Part shown: in pieces, positions 27,633-37,556 of the stretch
Layout of the letters: each line of letters opens with the position of its first letter
Numbering within the stretch: position 1 is the stretch's first letter
Assembly (NCBI GenBank): GCA_900314635.1
Contig: OMVY01000011.1
Location: 1-64,000, forward strand
Direction of reading: 5' to 3'
Length of the DNA stretch: 64,000 bases
From: an uncultured Methanobrevibacter sp.
GTDB taxonomy: Archaea; Methanobacteriota; Methanobacteria; Methanobacteriales; Methanobacteriaceae
Position numbers and translations under genes: made by a program
The notes under the pieces: generated by a model
Seen by the model: only the letters and a program-made list of their open reading frames with translations
Database searches by the model: none
Told to the model about the DNA's origin: nothing

Positions 27633-28751
27633 TTAGTAGCTTTCTTCATCAGGAACATAATTTGAAAGATGTATGCTACTAAGCATGTATTGAATTTCAG
27701 TAGTATTTAAAGCACTGAGATCCTTGTTATCGGATTTTCCATTGTTTATTACAAAGCTGTAGTAAACACCATCCTCTAAAAGGCATATGTATCTTGAATA
27801 ACCTTGGTTGCTTGTATTTATAATATAGTCTGCTCCGGTTATGTTCTGATCGCCTAAATCAATGTTGTTTGCTTGGATGATGCTTCCATTTAATGATTGG
27901 GCTGTTGCATTGATGTCATCGCCAATCATTTCATAGGTAATCTCATCGCTTTGAATGGTTGAAAATCCAATCAGTGTGTTGTCTCTTGTTTTAAATGCCA
28001 GGTCTGTGGAAGCTGCATCATCATTTTTATTATTGTATTCTGACCAGTTTCCAGAGTAATTGAAGCTCATAGCTCCACTTGTGTAATTCTTAATTTCATC
28101 AGTTGGCTGACTCTGCATATTGCTGATACCAATTCCTGCAATTGCTAATATTATGAGTGCAATCACTACAATTATGGCTATATGCTTGAAGTTCAGATTT
28201 CCAAAACGAGATTCTTTAGAGGTTTCTTTTGGTTTTTTGATATTAGGTTTAATCTCGGTCTTTTTTTCTTCCTTGGCTTTGGTTTTCACTTCTTTTTTAG
28301 GGATTTCCTTATCTGATTCCTCTATTGAGGTATCATATTTCTTAGCAGGATTTTTAGTTCCCTTGTCCTTTTCCTTAAAGCCTATGGTTGCTGTTTGACT
28401 AAAGCTTGGTTTTGAGCTTGTTTGTCTTTCAATAACTTTTTCTTCTTCAACTCTTTTCTTATCTTTAATTTCTTCTTTAGAGTCGAATTTGTCAATGGCA
28501 TTTCCTAATTTATTGCTGAAACGATTAAGTGCGCCGCCAATGTTGGAATCTTCACTTTTTGGGGAGACAGTTTTTTCAGTTTTAACTTCTCCAAATATGG
28601 ATATGCTTTGTATAGGTCCTTGTGCTTTCTTTTTGGAACTTGGCGGTGTGGCATTGGCTTCAGATTTTGGAGGAAGCTTAGCGCCACAGTTTCCACAAAT
28701 CGGAGCACTGTCATAACTGGCATTTCCACATTCTTGACAATATTTTACCAA
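27633..28751 (-). CDS. zinc-ribbon membrane protein with extracytoplasmic domain
   Basis: A 372-aa protein in four parts. An N-terminal zinc ribbon (CQECG and CGNCGA, residues 5-24) is followed by a long Lys/Glu/Ser-rich disordered stretch (about 30-190), one membrane helix (HIAIIVVIALIILAIAGIGI) and a C-terminal domain of about 160 residues (MSFNYSGNWSEYNN..., resembling PsbP-like/DUF-type surface domains). The zinc ribbon should be cytoplasmic and the last domain outside. It starts with TTG, supported by CAGGAGGTTAAACT immediately upstream. Function is unknown. Confidence 0.8.
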   Translation of the reverse strand: MVKYCQECGNASYDSAPICGNCGAKLPPKSEANATPPSSKKKAQGPIQSISIFGEVKTEKTVSPKSEDSNIGGALNRFSNKLGNAIDKFDSKEEIKDKKRVEEEKVIERQTSSKPSFSQTATIGFKEKDKGTKNPAKKYDTSIEESDKEIPKKEVKTKAKEEKKTEIKPNIKKPKETSKESRFGNLNFKHIAIIVVIALIILAIAGIGISNMQSQPTDEIKNYTSGAMSFNYSGNWSEYNNKNDDAASTDLAFKTRDNTLIGFSTIQSDEITYEMIGDDINATAQSLNGSIIQANNIDLGDQNITGADYIINTSNQGYSRYICLLEDGVYYSFVINNGKSDNKDLSALNTTEIQYMLSSIHLSNYVPDEESY

Positions 28752-28919
28752 AGTTTAACCTCCTGTTAAATACTAATAATTATCTTTTTAGTCTAACTAA
28801 TATTTAAATACTTTTAATATTTTTTAAAATAAGCACATTGGAGTCTATCAAAACTTTTATTAATGTTTATGATAAATAATAAAATTATTAAAAAACCTTA
28901 TATTTTAAGTAGTGATATC

Positions 28920-29405
28920 ATGGTAAAGGCTAACAAGGGAATCAAATGCAAGGATAGAAATTATGCAATTTATAGAATAGGCAATTGGAAAAATGACTAT
29001 AAGATAAATGTTATTGGAACTTCTACAGAAATTCCTATCACTTCTCCAACAAAACACCATGTTGAACTTAATATGGAACAAATCAGAAGTTCTTCATTTG
29101 AATTTAATGGCAAAGAAGTAAATGGGATGGTTGGATTAGCTATTCAATTGAATCCTAGCCTTATTGATGAAAATATAGATGATCTTGTGGAACTGGAAGA
29201 AAAGGAATTCAATTTAATAAGCGAAGAATTGAATAATCTGGAATTGAAGGCGGATAATGAGGAAATCGATCCTAATTCATTCGAGTATCTGATTTATCAT
29301 TTGGTTTATGAAGGACATAACCTCACTTCAAAGCCTGCCAATGATTTTACCCGCGAGTACCATATTACCGAAATAAAAAGATTGAAGGAATTAAGCGGTA
29401 ATTAA
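28920..29405 (+). CDS. 161-aa conserved-looking protein, unknown
   Basis: A soluble protein with a beta-rich first half (YAIYRIGNWKNDYKINVIGTS) and an acidic helical second half. I recognise no family. The frame is open from 28863, but the ATG at 28920 has AGTGATATC before it and the upstream residues are low-complexity, so the shorter start is preferred. It is divergent from the zinc-ribbon membrane protein, so the two may share a promoter region. Confidence 0.7.
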   Translation: MVKANKGIKCKDRNYAIYRIGNWKNDYKINVIGTSTEIPITSPTKHHVELNMEQIRSSSFEFNGKEVNGMVGLAIQLNPSLIDENIDDLVELEEKEFNLISEELNNLELKADNEEIDPNSFEYLIYHLVYEGHNLTSKPANDFTREYHITEIKRLKELSGN

Positions 29406-29472
29406 ATAGGGGTTTTGAAGTAATAAAAAATAGAATTAAATGGGTTAAATATTCTTAAACTTTTTAAATTTG

Positions 29473-32400
29473 TTATTTAACCCGAATTATGTTTTTAATC
29501 TTTGATTTTCCATAAATGGAATAAATAGTATATTTTCCAAGTTTTAAATTCTTAAGAGTCAGAGTTGCAAGTCCTTTACTGTTTGTTTTTATTTTATAAG
29601 TCCTGCCTTTGAATTTAAAACTAATCTTTTTCCCCTTAAGCGCTTTTCCTTTTGTATTTACAAGCTTGGCGGAGAATCTGATTTTTTTAGATTTTTTCTT
29701 TGAAATATTCTCAGCTGTTAAAACAGGTTTTACAACAATCTTATTTGAAAGTTTAAAGCCTTTGTAAGTTGCATAAATAGTATATTTTCCAGCTTTCTGG
29801 CTTATTTTTAATTTTGCATAGCCATTTTTGTCTGTTTTTACTTTTACTGTTTTCTTATTAATTTTAAATGTCACAACTTTGTTTTTTCCTGCCGGAGTTC
29901 CATCATCATTGCATACTCTCACTGTATAGTATTTGCCTGCACCGAAATACATTGTCATTGCACTGCCTGTGATTCTTGGAACCACTTTGAAAATGAAGCT
30001 TTCCACTTCCTTTGTTGCAGGATTGGTGAATTTAAGAGTATAAGTTCCTGCTGCAAGCTTTTGTGAGCATGTTAAAATTCCTTTTGCATCAGTTGTGGCG
30101 GAATAGCTTTTTGAATTGATTTTAAAGCTTATTTTTGTATTTGCCAAAACCTTGCCGCTGCTTTGATAAAATCTGACTTTGAAGGTGTAATCGCTATTAT
30201 AAGCCCTAAGATTATTTGTTAAAACAATGCTTTCCAAAACTCTTGCTGTGAAATTTGAGCTTGTTTCAATATGGAAGTCTTTTCCAGCAAAGGAGGCGGT
30301 TAGCTTGTAAGTACCTGGAGCAAGGTTTAGGGAGAATTTTGCAACTCCATTGCTGTCTGTTAGGCTGTTCTTGCCTAGAATGCTTATAATGGCATTTTCA
30401 ATTGGTTTATCTTGGTAGTCTTTTAATGAGACATTGAAATTCACAGTATTTCCATATACTGTAATATCTGAGATGTTTAAAGAGGAATCATGATAATAAA
30501 CGCTTTCAATATCTACAGTCTGATTCAATTCCAAAGATTTGAATCCTGTTCTGTTAAACTTGAAGCTAATGAAATGGCTTCCAGTTGTATTGAAATAAAA
30601 AGTGAAATTTGCGATTGAATTTTTAATCGCAGCAGAATATGTTTTATTATCAATAGTGAATGCCACGTTTCCATTTTGAATTATGTGGTTGTTCTCATCA
30701 AGAACACGGACAATATAATTCAATTTGTTGCTGTCGATTTCAAAGCTTGATTGGATTGTGGTATTGATTTCATCAAATATTGTAAATGCCTTGATGCAGG
30801 CCACCTGTGATTGATAGGTGTGTTCAGGATATGTTGTTTTATAATCAAACAAATCTGTCCAGTCTTTTCCATTAAAGCTGAAATATGAAAATCCTCTCTT
30901 GTATATCTGCTCATTCAAGGAGATCTTCTCGGAGATTGGAATTCCAATATCTTCACTGGTCCTTATCTTGAATTCTATTGTGAATGCATCTCCAACATTC
31001 AGATGTATGAATTCATTCAATTCTATAGTACGATATCCTGCTTTTGAAAAACCACTTTGAGCAAGCTTCAATGCATTATTCACATATATTTTCAAATCCC
31101 AGTTTGTACTTTTTTCAAAATATGTTGAAACGGCTGAGAGATACTCATCATTAGTTGAATTGAAAACATTCTTATACCATGCAGTGTTTGTGCTGAGCTT
31201 CAGGTAGTCGGTCTTTCCCCCAATGTCATATTGATAGTTCCTGTCAAATCTGATGGTGTCATTCAAGATGAAAGTATATGATGGAGTGTTGGAATTAGGT
31301 TTTGCTATTCCATCATCATAATAGGAAACATAGAAATATCCATCGTCTCCTATGTTGGTTCCCCAGCTGTTTTTAATTATCCATGCTCCATTTCCTGCAG
31401 GGGTTTGCCTGAAATTGTATTTTGAATAATTGTCATCCCATCCAATGATTACAACGGCATGGTTTTCATTTTTAACTGATGGACAGTAATAGCTTGAGCC
31501 GTTTTTGTATCCGGAATTCCAGTATATTCCTGTTGAAACACCTCCGTATTTCATAATCGCCTCTTTAATTGCATTATTATCTGTATAATTGGACCTTTGG
31601 AGGAATTCGATATTTTGAATGTGGAACAAGCTGTTTAAAAGAGGAGATAATGTTGAATGGTCGTCATATTCATCGTCACTTTCATTTATAGGGCCTAGCC
31701 AGCTGGTGAGATAGCCTATGGCCATTCCATCGTAGCCTCCATTATTAGTGTCTTCGCTCCAGCCGTAAATGGAATAATAGCTCATCAGGTTCTTCATGTT
31801 TTCTTCGGATAAGTCATATTCAATCCCTGTCGCCTTCAAAATGCATGATTCGAGACTTGCAATAGCTGCAAATGCCCAGCAATTGCCTCCATTAGACTGA
31901 TCTTTTACAGGGGTATCCTTTAATATGTAATATGAGGGGATGATTCCATCGAATGTTGAATTGTTTAGAATCATTGTGTAATTGGAGCTTCCTAAAATTA
32001 GCTCAGGATGGCCTAGAGTGTAAATATCAGAGCTGTTGTAAGTATTATTTCCATTTTCCAGGGATAATGTGCCGTACATGTAATACACTGATGCGCCTGC
32101 ATATTCCGCATTGTTTGATTCAAAGTAGGAATTTGTCAGTTTCAATGTGGATTTTAGTGAGGTTATAGCACCTCCAAAGAGGGCATGGCAGCTTGTGATA
32201 TTCAAGCAATCTCCTGTTAAACTGGAAGATTTCAAATAAATAGCTCCTCCAGCATCATTTTGAGAAAAGCACCCATTGAAGGAGGTGTTTTTAATGATTA
32301 TTTCTGCGTTATTCTCTCCTGAAATAGCTCCGCCGTAGTTGTACGCCTGATTTTCAATGAACTTTGAATTGCGGATGTCCAGCTTGGCGTTTTCAATATA

Positions 32401-33141
32401 TATTGCGCCTCCATATTCTCCTGTATTGTTTATGAATGTGCAGTTGTTTATATTGACTTGTGCGGTGGAGTAAATTGCTCCTCCAAAGTCTTTGCTGCTT
32501 TTGGAAGAATTTATGAAAACAGTGTTTTCAGCATTGAGGATTCCGCTGTTGCTGATGTGTGATATCAGAACCAATGTGATATTTTTAAAAGATACCCTGT
32601 TCAATGTCTTTATTGATGAATTAAAGTATAAAAAGGTTCCTTCAGCGCTTTGGCCTATGAATGAAACATTATCTAATTTTAAAGAAGAACTTGTGTAGCG
32701 CTGATTCAAATAATATTCTCCATTTGATATGTGGTAATTGGAATTGTTTTTGATGCTTGAAGAATTCAAGCTGTTGTACGGTGAATTGATGGATCCGTCA
32801 CCATCCTTGCTGAGAGAGGCATTAACATAATAATCTGAAGAATCTCTCAAGATATTTTCACTATTGCTTGAGGCGACATATCCATTGGTGTTGCTGTTTA
32901 AAACATCATTTTCATTGGAGGCGGTTGAAGTAATTGTGTCATTATAATGATTAGTTGAAATTAGTATGTTGTCATTTTGACTGGTTGAAGTTAGTATGTT
33001 GTCATCTGGATTGGTTAAAGCTACAGCATCATCTGTGTTGTCTAATTCCAATACATGAGCTTCGCTATTAATGGCAAAGCTGGATGGCATTAAAACCAGT
33101 AGAATCAGTAAAGTTAATGACAGCACTATGACTTTTTTCAT
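29473..33141 (-). CDS. adhesin-like surface protein with papain-like peptidase domain
   Basis: A 1222-aa secreted protein. A signal peptide (KKVIVLSLTLLILLVLMPSS) is followed by a Ser/Asn/Asp-rich stalk. Next comes a right-handed beta-helix of short NNCTFINN and GGAI-type repeats (about 160-400). A C1A papain-like peptidase follows with Cys421 (NGGNCWAFAA), His561 (NENHAVVIIGWDD) and Asn591 (IIKNSWGTNIGDDGYF). At least four Ig-like beta-sandwich repeats with a basic C-terminal end complete it. All three catalytic residues are present, so it may be active at the cell surface, perhaps on pseudomurein peptides or other microbes' proteins (inference). The start has TGGAGGGTCTGA upstream. Confidence 0.88.
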   Translation of the reverse strand: MKKVIVLSLTLLILLVLMPSSFAINSEAHVLELDNTDDAVALTNPDDNILTSTSQNDNILISTNHYNDTITSTASNENDVLNSNTNGYVASSNSENILRDSSDYYVNASLSKDGDGSINSPYNSLNSSSIKNNSNYHISNGEYYLNQRYTSSSLKLDNVSFIGQSAEGTFLYFNSSIKTLNRVSFKNITLVLISHISNSGILNAENTVFINSSKSSKDFGGAIYSTAQVNINNCTFINNTGEYGGAIYIENAKLDIRNSKFIENQAYNYGGAISGENNAEIIIKNTSFNGCFSQNDAGGAIYLKSSSLTGDCLNITSCHALFGGAITSLKSTLKLTNSYFESNNAEYAGASVYYMYGTLSLENGNNTYNSSDIYTLGHPELILGSSNYTMILNNSTFDGIIPSYYILKDTPVKDQSNGGNCWAFAAIASLESCILKATGIEYDLSEENMKNLMSYYSIYGWSEDTNNGGYDGMAIGYLTSWLGPINESDDEYDDHSTLSPLLNSLFHIQNIEFLQRSNYTDNNAIKEAIMKYGGVSTGIYWNSGYKNGSSYYCPSVKNENHAVVIIGWDDNYSKYNFRQTPAGNGAWIIKNSWGTNIGDDGYFYVSYYDDGIAKPNSNTPSYTFILNDTIRFDRNYQYDIGGKTDYLKLSTNTAWYKNVFNSTNDEYLSAVSTYFEKSTNWDLKIYVNNALKLAQSGFSKAGYRTIELNEFIHLNVGDAFTIEFKIRTSEDIGIPISEKISLNEQIYKRGFSYFSFNGKDWTDLFDYKTTYPEHTYQSQVACIKAFTIFDEINTTIQSSFEIDSNKLNYIVRVLDENNHIIQNGNVAFTIDNKTYSAAIKNSIANFTFYFNTTGSHFISFKFNRTGFKSLELNQTVDIESVYYHDSSLNISDITVYGNTVNFNVSLKDYQDKPIENAIISILGKNSLTDSNGVAKFSLNLAPGTYKLTASFAGKDFHIETSSNFTARVLESIVLTNNLRAYNSDYTFKVRFYQSSGKVLANTKISFKINSKSYSATTDAKGILTCSQKLAAGTYTLKFTNPATKEVESFIFKVVPRITGSAMTMYFGAGKYYTVRVCNDDGTPAGKNKVVTFKINKKTVKVKTDKNGYAKLKISQKAGKYTIYATYKGFKLSNKIVVKPVLTAENISKKKSKKIRFSAKLVNTKGKALKGKKISFKFKGRTYKIKTNSKGLATLTLKNLKLGKYTIYSIYGKSKIKNIIRVK

Positions 33142-33317
33142 TCAGACCCTCCACTATATATAAATTTCTTATTTTTATAGTATTTTATTTTTGTCTTTTT
33201 AAATTTGGCGAGTCTTCTTATTTTAAAAGTGAAAATTTTTTAAAAATAGTTTTATTTGTAAAAACGTGTAAATTATCAAGTTTTTAAAAAAAGATATTGG
33301 ATTTTTTATTAATTTCA

Positions 33318-33377
33318 AAAAAATCCAGTTAGAAATTTATAATCCTCAAAAAATCTAGTTAGAAATTTATAATTCCC
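33318..33377. repeat. 30-bp direct duplication over the 3' end of mntP
   Basis: AGTTAGAAATTTATAAT appears at 33327 and again at 33357, 30 bp apart, flanked in both copies by AAAAAAT and CTC/CCC. The copy nearer the gene carries the last codons and stop of mntP; the other is non-coding. Confidence 0.75.
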
Positions 33378-33922
33378 AAACCATTCAGCAGGATTCTTAT
33401 GCCTAAGAGGATAAGAACAACTCCTCCAAGAATTTCAAACTTGTCGCCGAAGTAGTCTCCAATCTTTTTGCCAAGGTATATTCCAATAAGGGTAAAAATA
33501 AATGCTACAACTCCTATTATGATGATTGGGATTAGCACTTCCTCTTTTAAGACTGCATAAGTGACTCCAACAGCAAATGCATCTATGCTTGTAGCTATTG
33601 CAAGCAGTATCAGCTCTTTAAATGAAAATTTATCGCTTTCCTCATCGTCGTCACTGAAGCTTTCCCTTATCATGTTTGTTCCGATAAGTGCAAGGAGTAT
33701 GAATGCCGCCCATGGTGCGAAAGTTGAAATGAGCCATTCCAATTGCATACCTGCAAGGTATCCTATGGCGGGCATTAAGGATTGGAATCCTCCGAAGAAT
33801 ATTGCAAACCATAATATCTGCATTTTGCTTATCTTTGGCATTGTGAATCCCTTGGTAAGTGATACGCTGAAGGCATCCATAGCCAATGCAACGGCAATCA
33901 GTAATGTTGATACAATATCCAT
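33359..33922 (-). CDS. mntP: MntP-type manganese efflux pump
   Basis: A 187-aa membrane protein with six predicted helices in two related halves. The conserved acidic motifs of MntP are visible: AVALAMDAFSVSLTKG in the first half and AIATSIDAFAVGVTYA in the second. MntP exports Mn2+. An upstream TTG would lengthen the protein by two residues, but GGAGATTGAAT positions the ATG at 33922 correctly. In bacteria mntP is often under a manganese riboswitch; none is visible here. The gene is divergent from nothing close and probably monocistronic. Confidence 0.88.
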   Translation of the reverse strand: MDIVSTLLIAVALAMDAFSVSLTKGFTMPKISKMQILWFAIFFGGFQSLMPAIGYLAGMQLEWLISTFAPWAAFILLALIGTNMIRESFSDDDEESDKFSFKELILLAIATSIDAFAVGVTYAVLKEEVLIPIIIIGVVAFIFTLIGIYLGKKIGDYFGDKFEILGGVVLILLGIRILLNGLGIINF

Positions 33923-34005
33923 ATTCAATCTCCAAAAAGATAGCTTTTTTTTTAACTGCTTATGCGCTCATTTTTTGTATTTTTTCTATTCAAATTGTGT
34001 CTCAT

Positions 34006-34791
34006 TTAGAAAAAAGTATCCAGTGTTACTTTTTTGTCCTGTTTAAGCTCTTTTGGAGGTTCGACAGCTACAAATTCGATTCCTTCTTCTTCAAGAAGTT
34101 CCAAAGCATCGTCGCCTATTGATGGCGCAACCAGCAGGCCTCTGATTTTCTGCTTTTCGCTGTTATGTCCTTTGAGCTCCTTGTTTTCAGTATTTTCAAA
34201 GTCGGTTAAATAACGTCTGATCTGTTTTACAGCACTCACTCCTGCTTTGCGGCATTTAAGCTCCAGAATCATCAGATTTCCTTCGCTGTCTTTTCCCAAA
34301 ATGTCAATGAATCCATGTTCTGTGCTATATTCTCGTGCTGTCGGCTTGAATCCATCTTCAATCATATGCGGATGGTCCCAGATCATATCTCCCATGTCTT
34401 TTTCATATCCGGCTATTTCAAGCTCTTCATAGTCTTCGATAAGTGAGTAAGTGGCAAAATTGGTTTTTTTGATTTTAACCTCCAGCCTTTCCTGAGGTGA
34501 GCGTCTGTAGCTTTCCAGAAACAATGTTTCATTTTTAATATATGCTCTTGGCTTAGATTTTGGAGGCTGCCAATTGACTGGAGCCACCTTGTTGTCCTGA
34601 TGGATCAAGAAGCATCCATCAGGCTTCATCATTATGATTCTGTCTCCATAATCAAGCTCGCTCATTGCACGTCCTTCATAGCTTACCTTACAACAGGCAT
34701 TGATTATGATTGTGCCTTTTCGTCTCAATCCCTCTTCAACCAATTCGTATGTCTCTTCATAGTTTGGGTTTTCAATAATTTTATATTTCAT
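34006..34791 (-). CDS. nucS: endonuclease NucS
   Basis: A 261-aa archaeal NucS (DUF91) nuclease, which cuts branched or mismatched DNA and works with the sliding clamp. The N-terminal DNA-binding domain contains CCKVSYEGRAMSELDYGDR. The C-terminal nuclease domain has GFIDILGKDSEGNLMILELKCR (the D-x(n)-E-x-K core is ILELKCRK). The last residues KKVTLDTFF form a PCNA-binding box. The start codon follows GATAGG with a TATA-like TTTATAAAA about 28 bp upstream, so the leader is very short. Confidence 0.93.
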   Translation of the reverse strand: MKYKIIENPNYEETYELVEEGLRRKGTIIINACCKVSYEGRAMSELDYGDRIIMMKPDGCFLIHQDNKVAPVNWQPPKSKPRAYIKNETLFLESYRRSPQERLEVKIKKTNFATYSLIEDYEELEIAGYEKDMGDMIWDHPHMIEDGFKPTAREYSTEHGFIDILGKDSEGNLMILELKCRKAGVSAVKQIRRYLTDFENTENKELKGHNSEKQKIRGLLVAPSIGDDALELLEEEGIEFVAVEPPKELKQDKKVTLDTFF

Positions 34792-35060
34792 CCTATCAAT
34801 ATTTGTTTTTGTTTTTTATAAATTTAATTATTTTTTATCTATTCTTAAGATTTTTATTACTTTTTTATTGGCTTTTTGGATTTTTTATTATTTTTGGCAC
34901 GGGTTTTCAGGGATTTTTACCATTATTATCATTTCATAGGATTTTTATTATTTTCACTATTTTCGTAGGATTTTTAATTTTTTCAACGCTATAATTCGAT
35001 TCTCTTGTTTAATTTTAAATATTTTGAAGGTTAATATAATAATAGTTAACAATCAATAGG

Positions 35061-36077
35061 ATGGGAGTCGAAATCGTGTTGGAAAAAGATGAAATGGTGT
35101 CTGAGATTTTTACCTTGAAGGATTTCAAGTTTAATAATGGAGAAGTCTTAAAAGAAGCGGATGTTGAATTCATGACCTTGGGAACTCCTCGCTATGATGA
35201 AAATGGTGTTATAGATAATGCCATTCTCTATTTCCACGGGTCCGATGGAAATTTCACATCTGTCAGGCGCATATCCGAAGTTACAGGTCCAGGCATGGTT
35301 TTTGATACCGACAAGTTTTTCATAATATCACTCAGTGCTCTTGGCTCTCCTGATTCAGCTTCACCATCCACAACTGGTTTGAAAAACAAGTTTCCCCATT
35401 ATGATGTTGAAGACATGGTCAATTTCCAAAAGGAATTCTTAAAGGCTAAATTTAATATTGAACACCTTAAAGGCCTGATTGGAAATTCTATGGGAGGTTT
35501 TGAGGCATTGGCATGGGCGTGCATGTATCCTGATTCCGTCGACTTTGTCGTATCTCTTGTCAGCAGTTACAAAGTAGGAGGACATAACTATGCCCTGTCA
35601 CGCATAATGAATAACATTCTTGAATCTGATCCTGATTATAATGGAGGAGATTATGAGCTTCCGATTTCCGATTCCCTGAAGAGAAGCCTGAAATTATCCT
35701 CTGATGTCTGTTATCCTTATGGATTGTCATGGGAGGAATACCGAAATAACATGACAAATGAGGAGATTGGTGAGGCAATGGCTGAATTTGCTGAGGAAAG
35801 CCTGGTTCAGGATGTAAATGATGTGGTTTATAGAAATAATTCCTCTCTGGACTTTGATTTAACTGATGATCTCTCAAACATCACAGCCAAGGTTTTGATA
35901 ATAGCTATTAATCAGGACAGGTATTTCCCGCCATATTTGGATGCAGTTCCAATGTCCAAGTTGATAAAAGACAATAAGCTGGTTATTTTTGACTCTTTAA
36001 TGGGTCATGTGGGATCTTATGAATTGAATAAGATAGAAGGCGAGCTGGAAGAGTTCATATGTGAATTCAGGGATTAA
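35061..36077 (+). CDS. alpha/beta hydrolase, MetX-like
   Basis: A 338-aa alpha/beta-hydrolase. The nucleophile elbow is IGNSMGGFEAL (Ser), the acid is probably the Asp in INQDRYFPP and the His is in LMGHVGSYE. The layout (lid insertion after the nucleophile, conserved YFHGSDGN oxyanion strand) resembles homoserine O-acetyltransferases, but methanogens mostly use other methionine routes, so the substrate is unknown. The ATG at 35061 sits one base after an AGG. A GTG at 35076 with GGGAG eight bases upstream is an alternative start that would remove five residues. Confidence 0.82.
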   Translation: MGVEIVLEKDEMVSEIFTLKDFKFNNGEVLKEADVEFMTLGTPRYDENGVIDNAILYFHGSDGNFTSVRRISEVTGPGMVFDTDKFFIISLSALGSPDSASPSTTGLKNKFPHYDVEDMVNFQKEFLKAKFNIEHLKGLIGNSMGGFEALAWACMYPDSVDFVVSLVSSYKVGGHNYALSRIMNNILESDPDYNGGDYELPISDSLKRSLKLSSDVCYPYGLSWEEYRNNMTNEEIGEAMAEFAEESLVQDVNDVVYRNNSSLDFDLTDDLSNITAKVLIIAINQDRYFPPYLDAVPMSKLIKDNKLVIFDSLMGHVGSYELNKIEGELEEFICEFRD

Positions 36078-36124
36078 AAATTAATATTACAAGTTTGATA
36101 TTTAAAAAACAAGGAGTTGATAGG

Positions 36125-36409
36125 ATGTGGAATGTTAATATTTGCGATTATGGTTTAAATGATGAAGAAGAATATTATGTGACTTATAGGATTTATGATT
36201 TGGATGATAAAACCAAGGATTATTTGGTAAACACTTTAGAAGGCAAGATCACTGTAGAGGATAATTCAATTCTTTTTGATGTTGTTTTTCCTGAAAAAAT
36301 ATTCCCATTTAAAACAGAAGAGGCTAAGCTTAAGCCGGACGACTTTATTGCAAGGGAAGAAATTGAAATGGGCTTTTTCATTACCGGTCTTTTAGAAGAC
36401 ATGAAATAA
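36125..36409 (+). CDS. 94-aa DUF5750-like protein
   Basis: A small acidic protein (MWNVNICDYGLNDEEEYYV..., with FPEKIFPFKTEEAKLKPDDF and AREEIEMGFFITGLLE). The pattern resembles the DUF5750 family seen in Methanobacteria; the assignment is from memory and tentative. The frame is open from 36095, but AAGGAGTTGATAGG points to the ATG at 36125. It follows the alpha/beta hydrolase gene on the same strand after 47 bp and may be co-transcribed. Confidence 0.7.
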   Translation: MWNVNICDYGLNDEEEYYVTYRIYDLDDKTKDYLVNTLEGKITVEDNSILFDVVFPEKIFPFKTEEAKLKPDDFIAREEIEMGFFITGLLEDMK

Positions 36410-36638
36410 TTTTTAAATTTTGTAAAAAAGATTAATTTTTGATTATTTTATAAAATAACATTTTTAATAGTTTTTTCTAAAATAAGTGTTTTATTAATTT
36501 TTTTAGTAGAATAATGTTTTTTGATTTTTTTTGAAAAATAGTGTTTTATTAAATTTTTTAGTAAAATAAAGGTTTTAATTTATTTGTAAAAAAAAGAAAG
36601 TAAAAGATAATATTTAAAATATTATCTATCTATTTTTA
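36410..36638. other. convergent intergenic gap with imperfect 54-bp repeat
   Basis: This AT-rich terminator region lies between convergent genes. GTGTTTTATTAA followed by TTTTTTTAGTA occurs at 36487 and 36541, 54 bp apart with several mismatches. Many T and A runs on both strands could terminate both transcripts. Confidence 0.5.
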
Positions 36639-37556
36639 TTATTTGGAAGCTTCAAGCATTCTTTCAACAGCATTGATTGACTTTTCAGCTATGTCTTGGG
36701 GAACTGTGACTACAGGCTCCTCATTTACAAGACAATCTCTGAGCTTTTCAAGTGTATGAAGCTTCATGGTTCCACAAATCGCACCTTCAAGCAATGGGTA
36801 ATATGTTTTATCAGGGATTTCCGCTTTAAGTCTTGTGATGAGATCCACTTCGGTTCCTATTACAAACTCTTTTTTGTCGCTGTTTTTAATGTGGGACAAC
36901 ATTCCTCCAGTGCTTAAAACATAATCCGCCAGGTCCTGAACTTCCTTGTTGGATTCTGGGTGGATGATTATTTCAGCATTAGGGTGCTTTGCTCTTGCAT
37001 CTTCAATATCTTCAATGTGGAAGAGCTTGTGAACATAACAGTGGCCGTCTCCAGGAATAGGTATAATCTTCTTGTCAGTATGGGGCTCGACGAATTTTCC
37101 AAGGTTTGTATCTGGTCCGAAGAGAATTGTGTCCTCTTCAATGCTTTCCACAACTTTTAAAACATTTCCTGAAGTGCAGAGTATGTCTGATTCAGCTTTT
37201 GCCTCTCCAAGGCTGTTGACATACAAGCAGACTGCGGCATCGGGATATTTCTCTTTTGCCGCTCTAACCTGTTCTCCAGTGAGCATATGGGCCATAGGAC
37301 ATTCGGCAGCAATGTCAGGTATCAAGACCTTCTTTTCAGGATTCAACATGTATGCGGTTTCCGCCATGAAGTCCACTCCGCAGAAGACTATGACGTCCTT
37401 GTCTTCAATCTCTTTAGCTTTAATACATAATTCCAAAGAATCTCCAAGAAAATCAGCTATCTCCTGGATTTCCTTTGGTTGATAATTATGAGCGAGGATA
37501 ATTGCATTTTTCTCCTCTTTCAATTTAATAATCTCTTCTTGTAATTCGGTTGTCAT
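36639..37556 (-). CDS. nadA: quinolinate synthase
   Basis: A 305-aa [4Fe-4S] enzyme that condenses iminoaspartate with dihydroxyacetone phosphate to quinolinate in NAD synthesis. The three cluster cysteines are visible in VFCGVDFMAET, ILCTSGNVLK and GAICGTMKLH. The LAHNYQPKEIQEIADFLGDSL opening is diagnostic. The start has GGGGAGAAAAA upstream. The next enzyme of the pathway, nadC, lies about 2 kb away on the other strand. Confidence 0.95.
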   Translation of the reverse strand: MTTELQEEIIKLKEEKNAIILAHNYQPKEIQEIADFLGDSLELCIKAKEIEDKDVIVFCGVDFMAETAYMLNPEKKVLIPDIAAECPMAHMLTGEQVRAAKEKYPDAAVCLYVNSLGEAKAESDILCTSGNVLKVVESIEEDTILFGPDTNLGKFVEPHTDKKIIPIPGDGHCYVHKLFHIEDIEDARAKHPNAEIIIHPESNKEVQDLADYVLSTGGMLSHIKNSDKKEFVIGTEVDLITRLKAEIPDKTYYPLLEGAICGTMKLHTLEKLRDCLVNEEPVVTVPQDIAEKSINAVERMLEASK

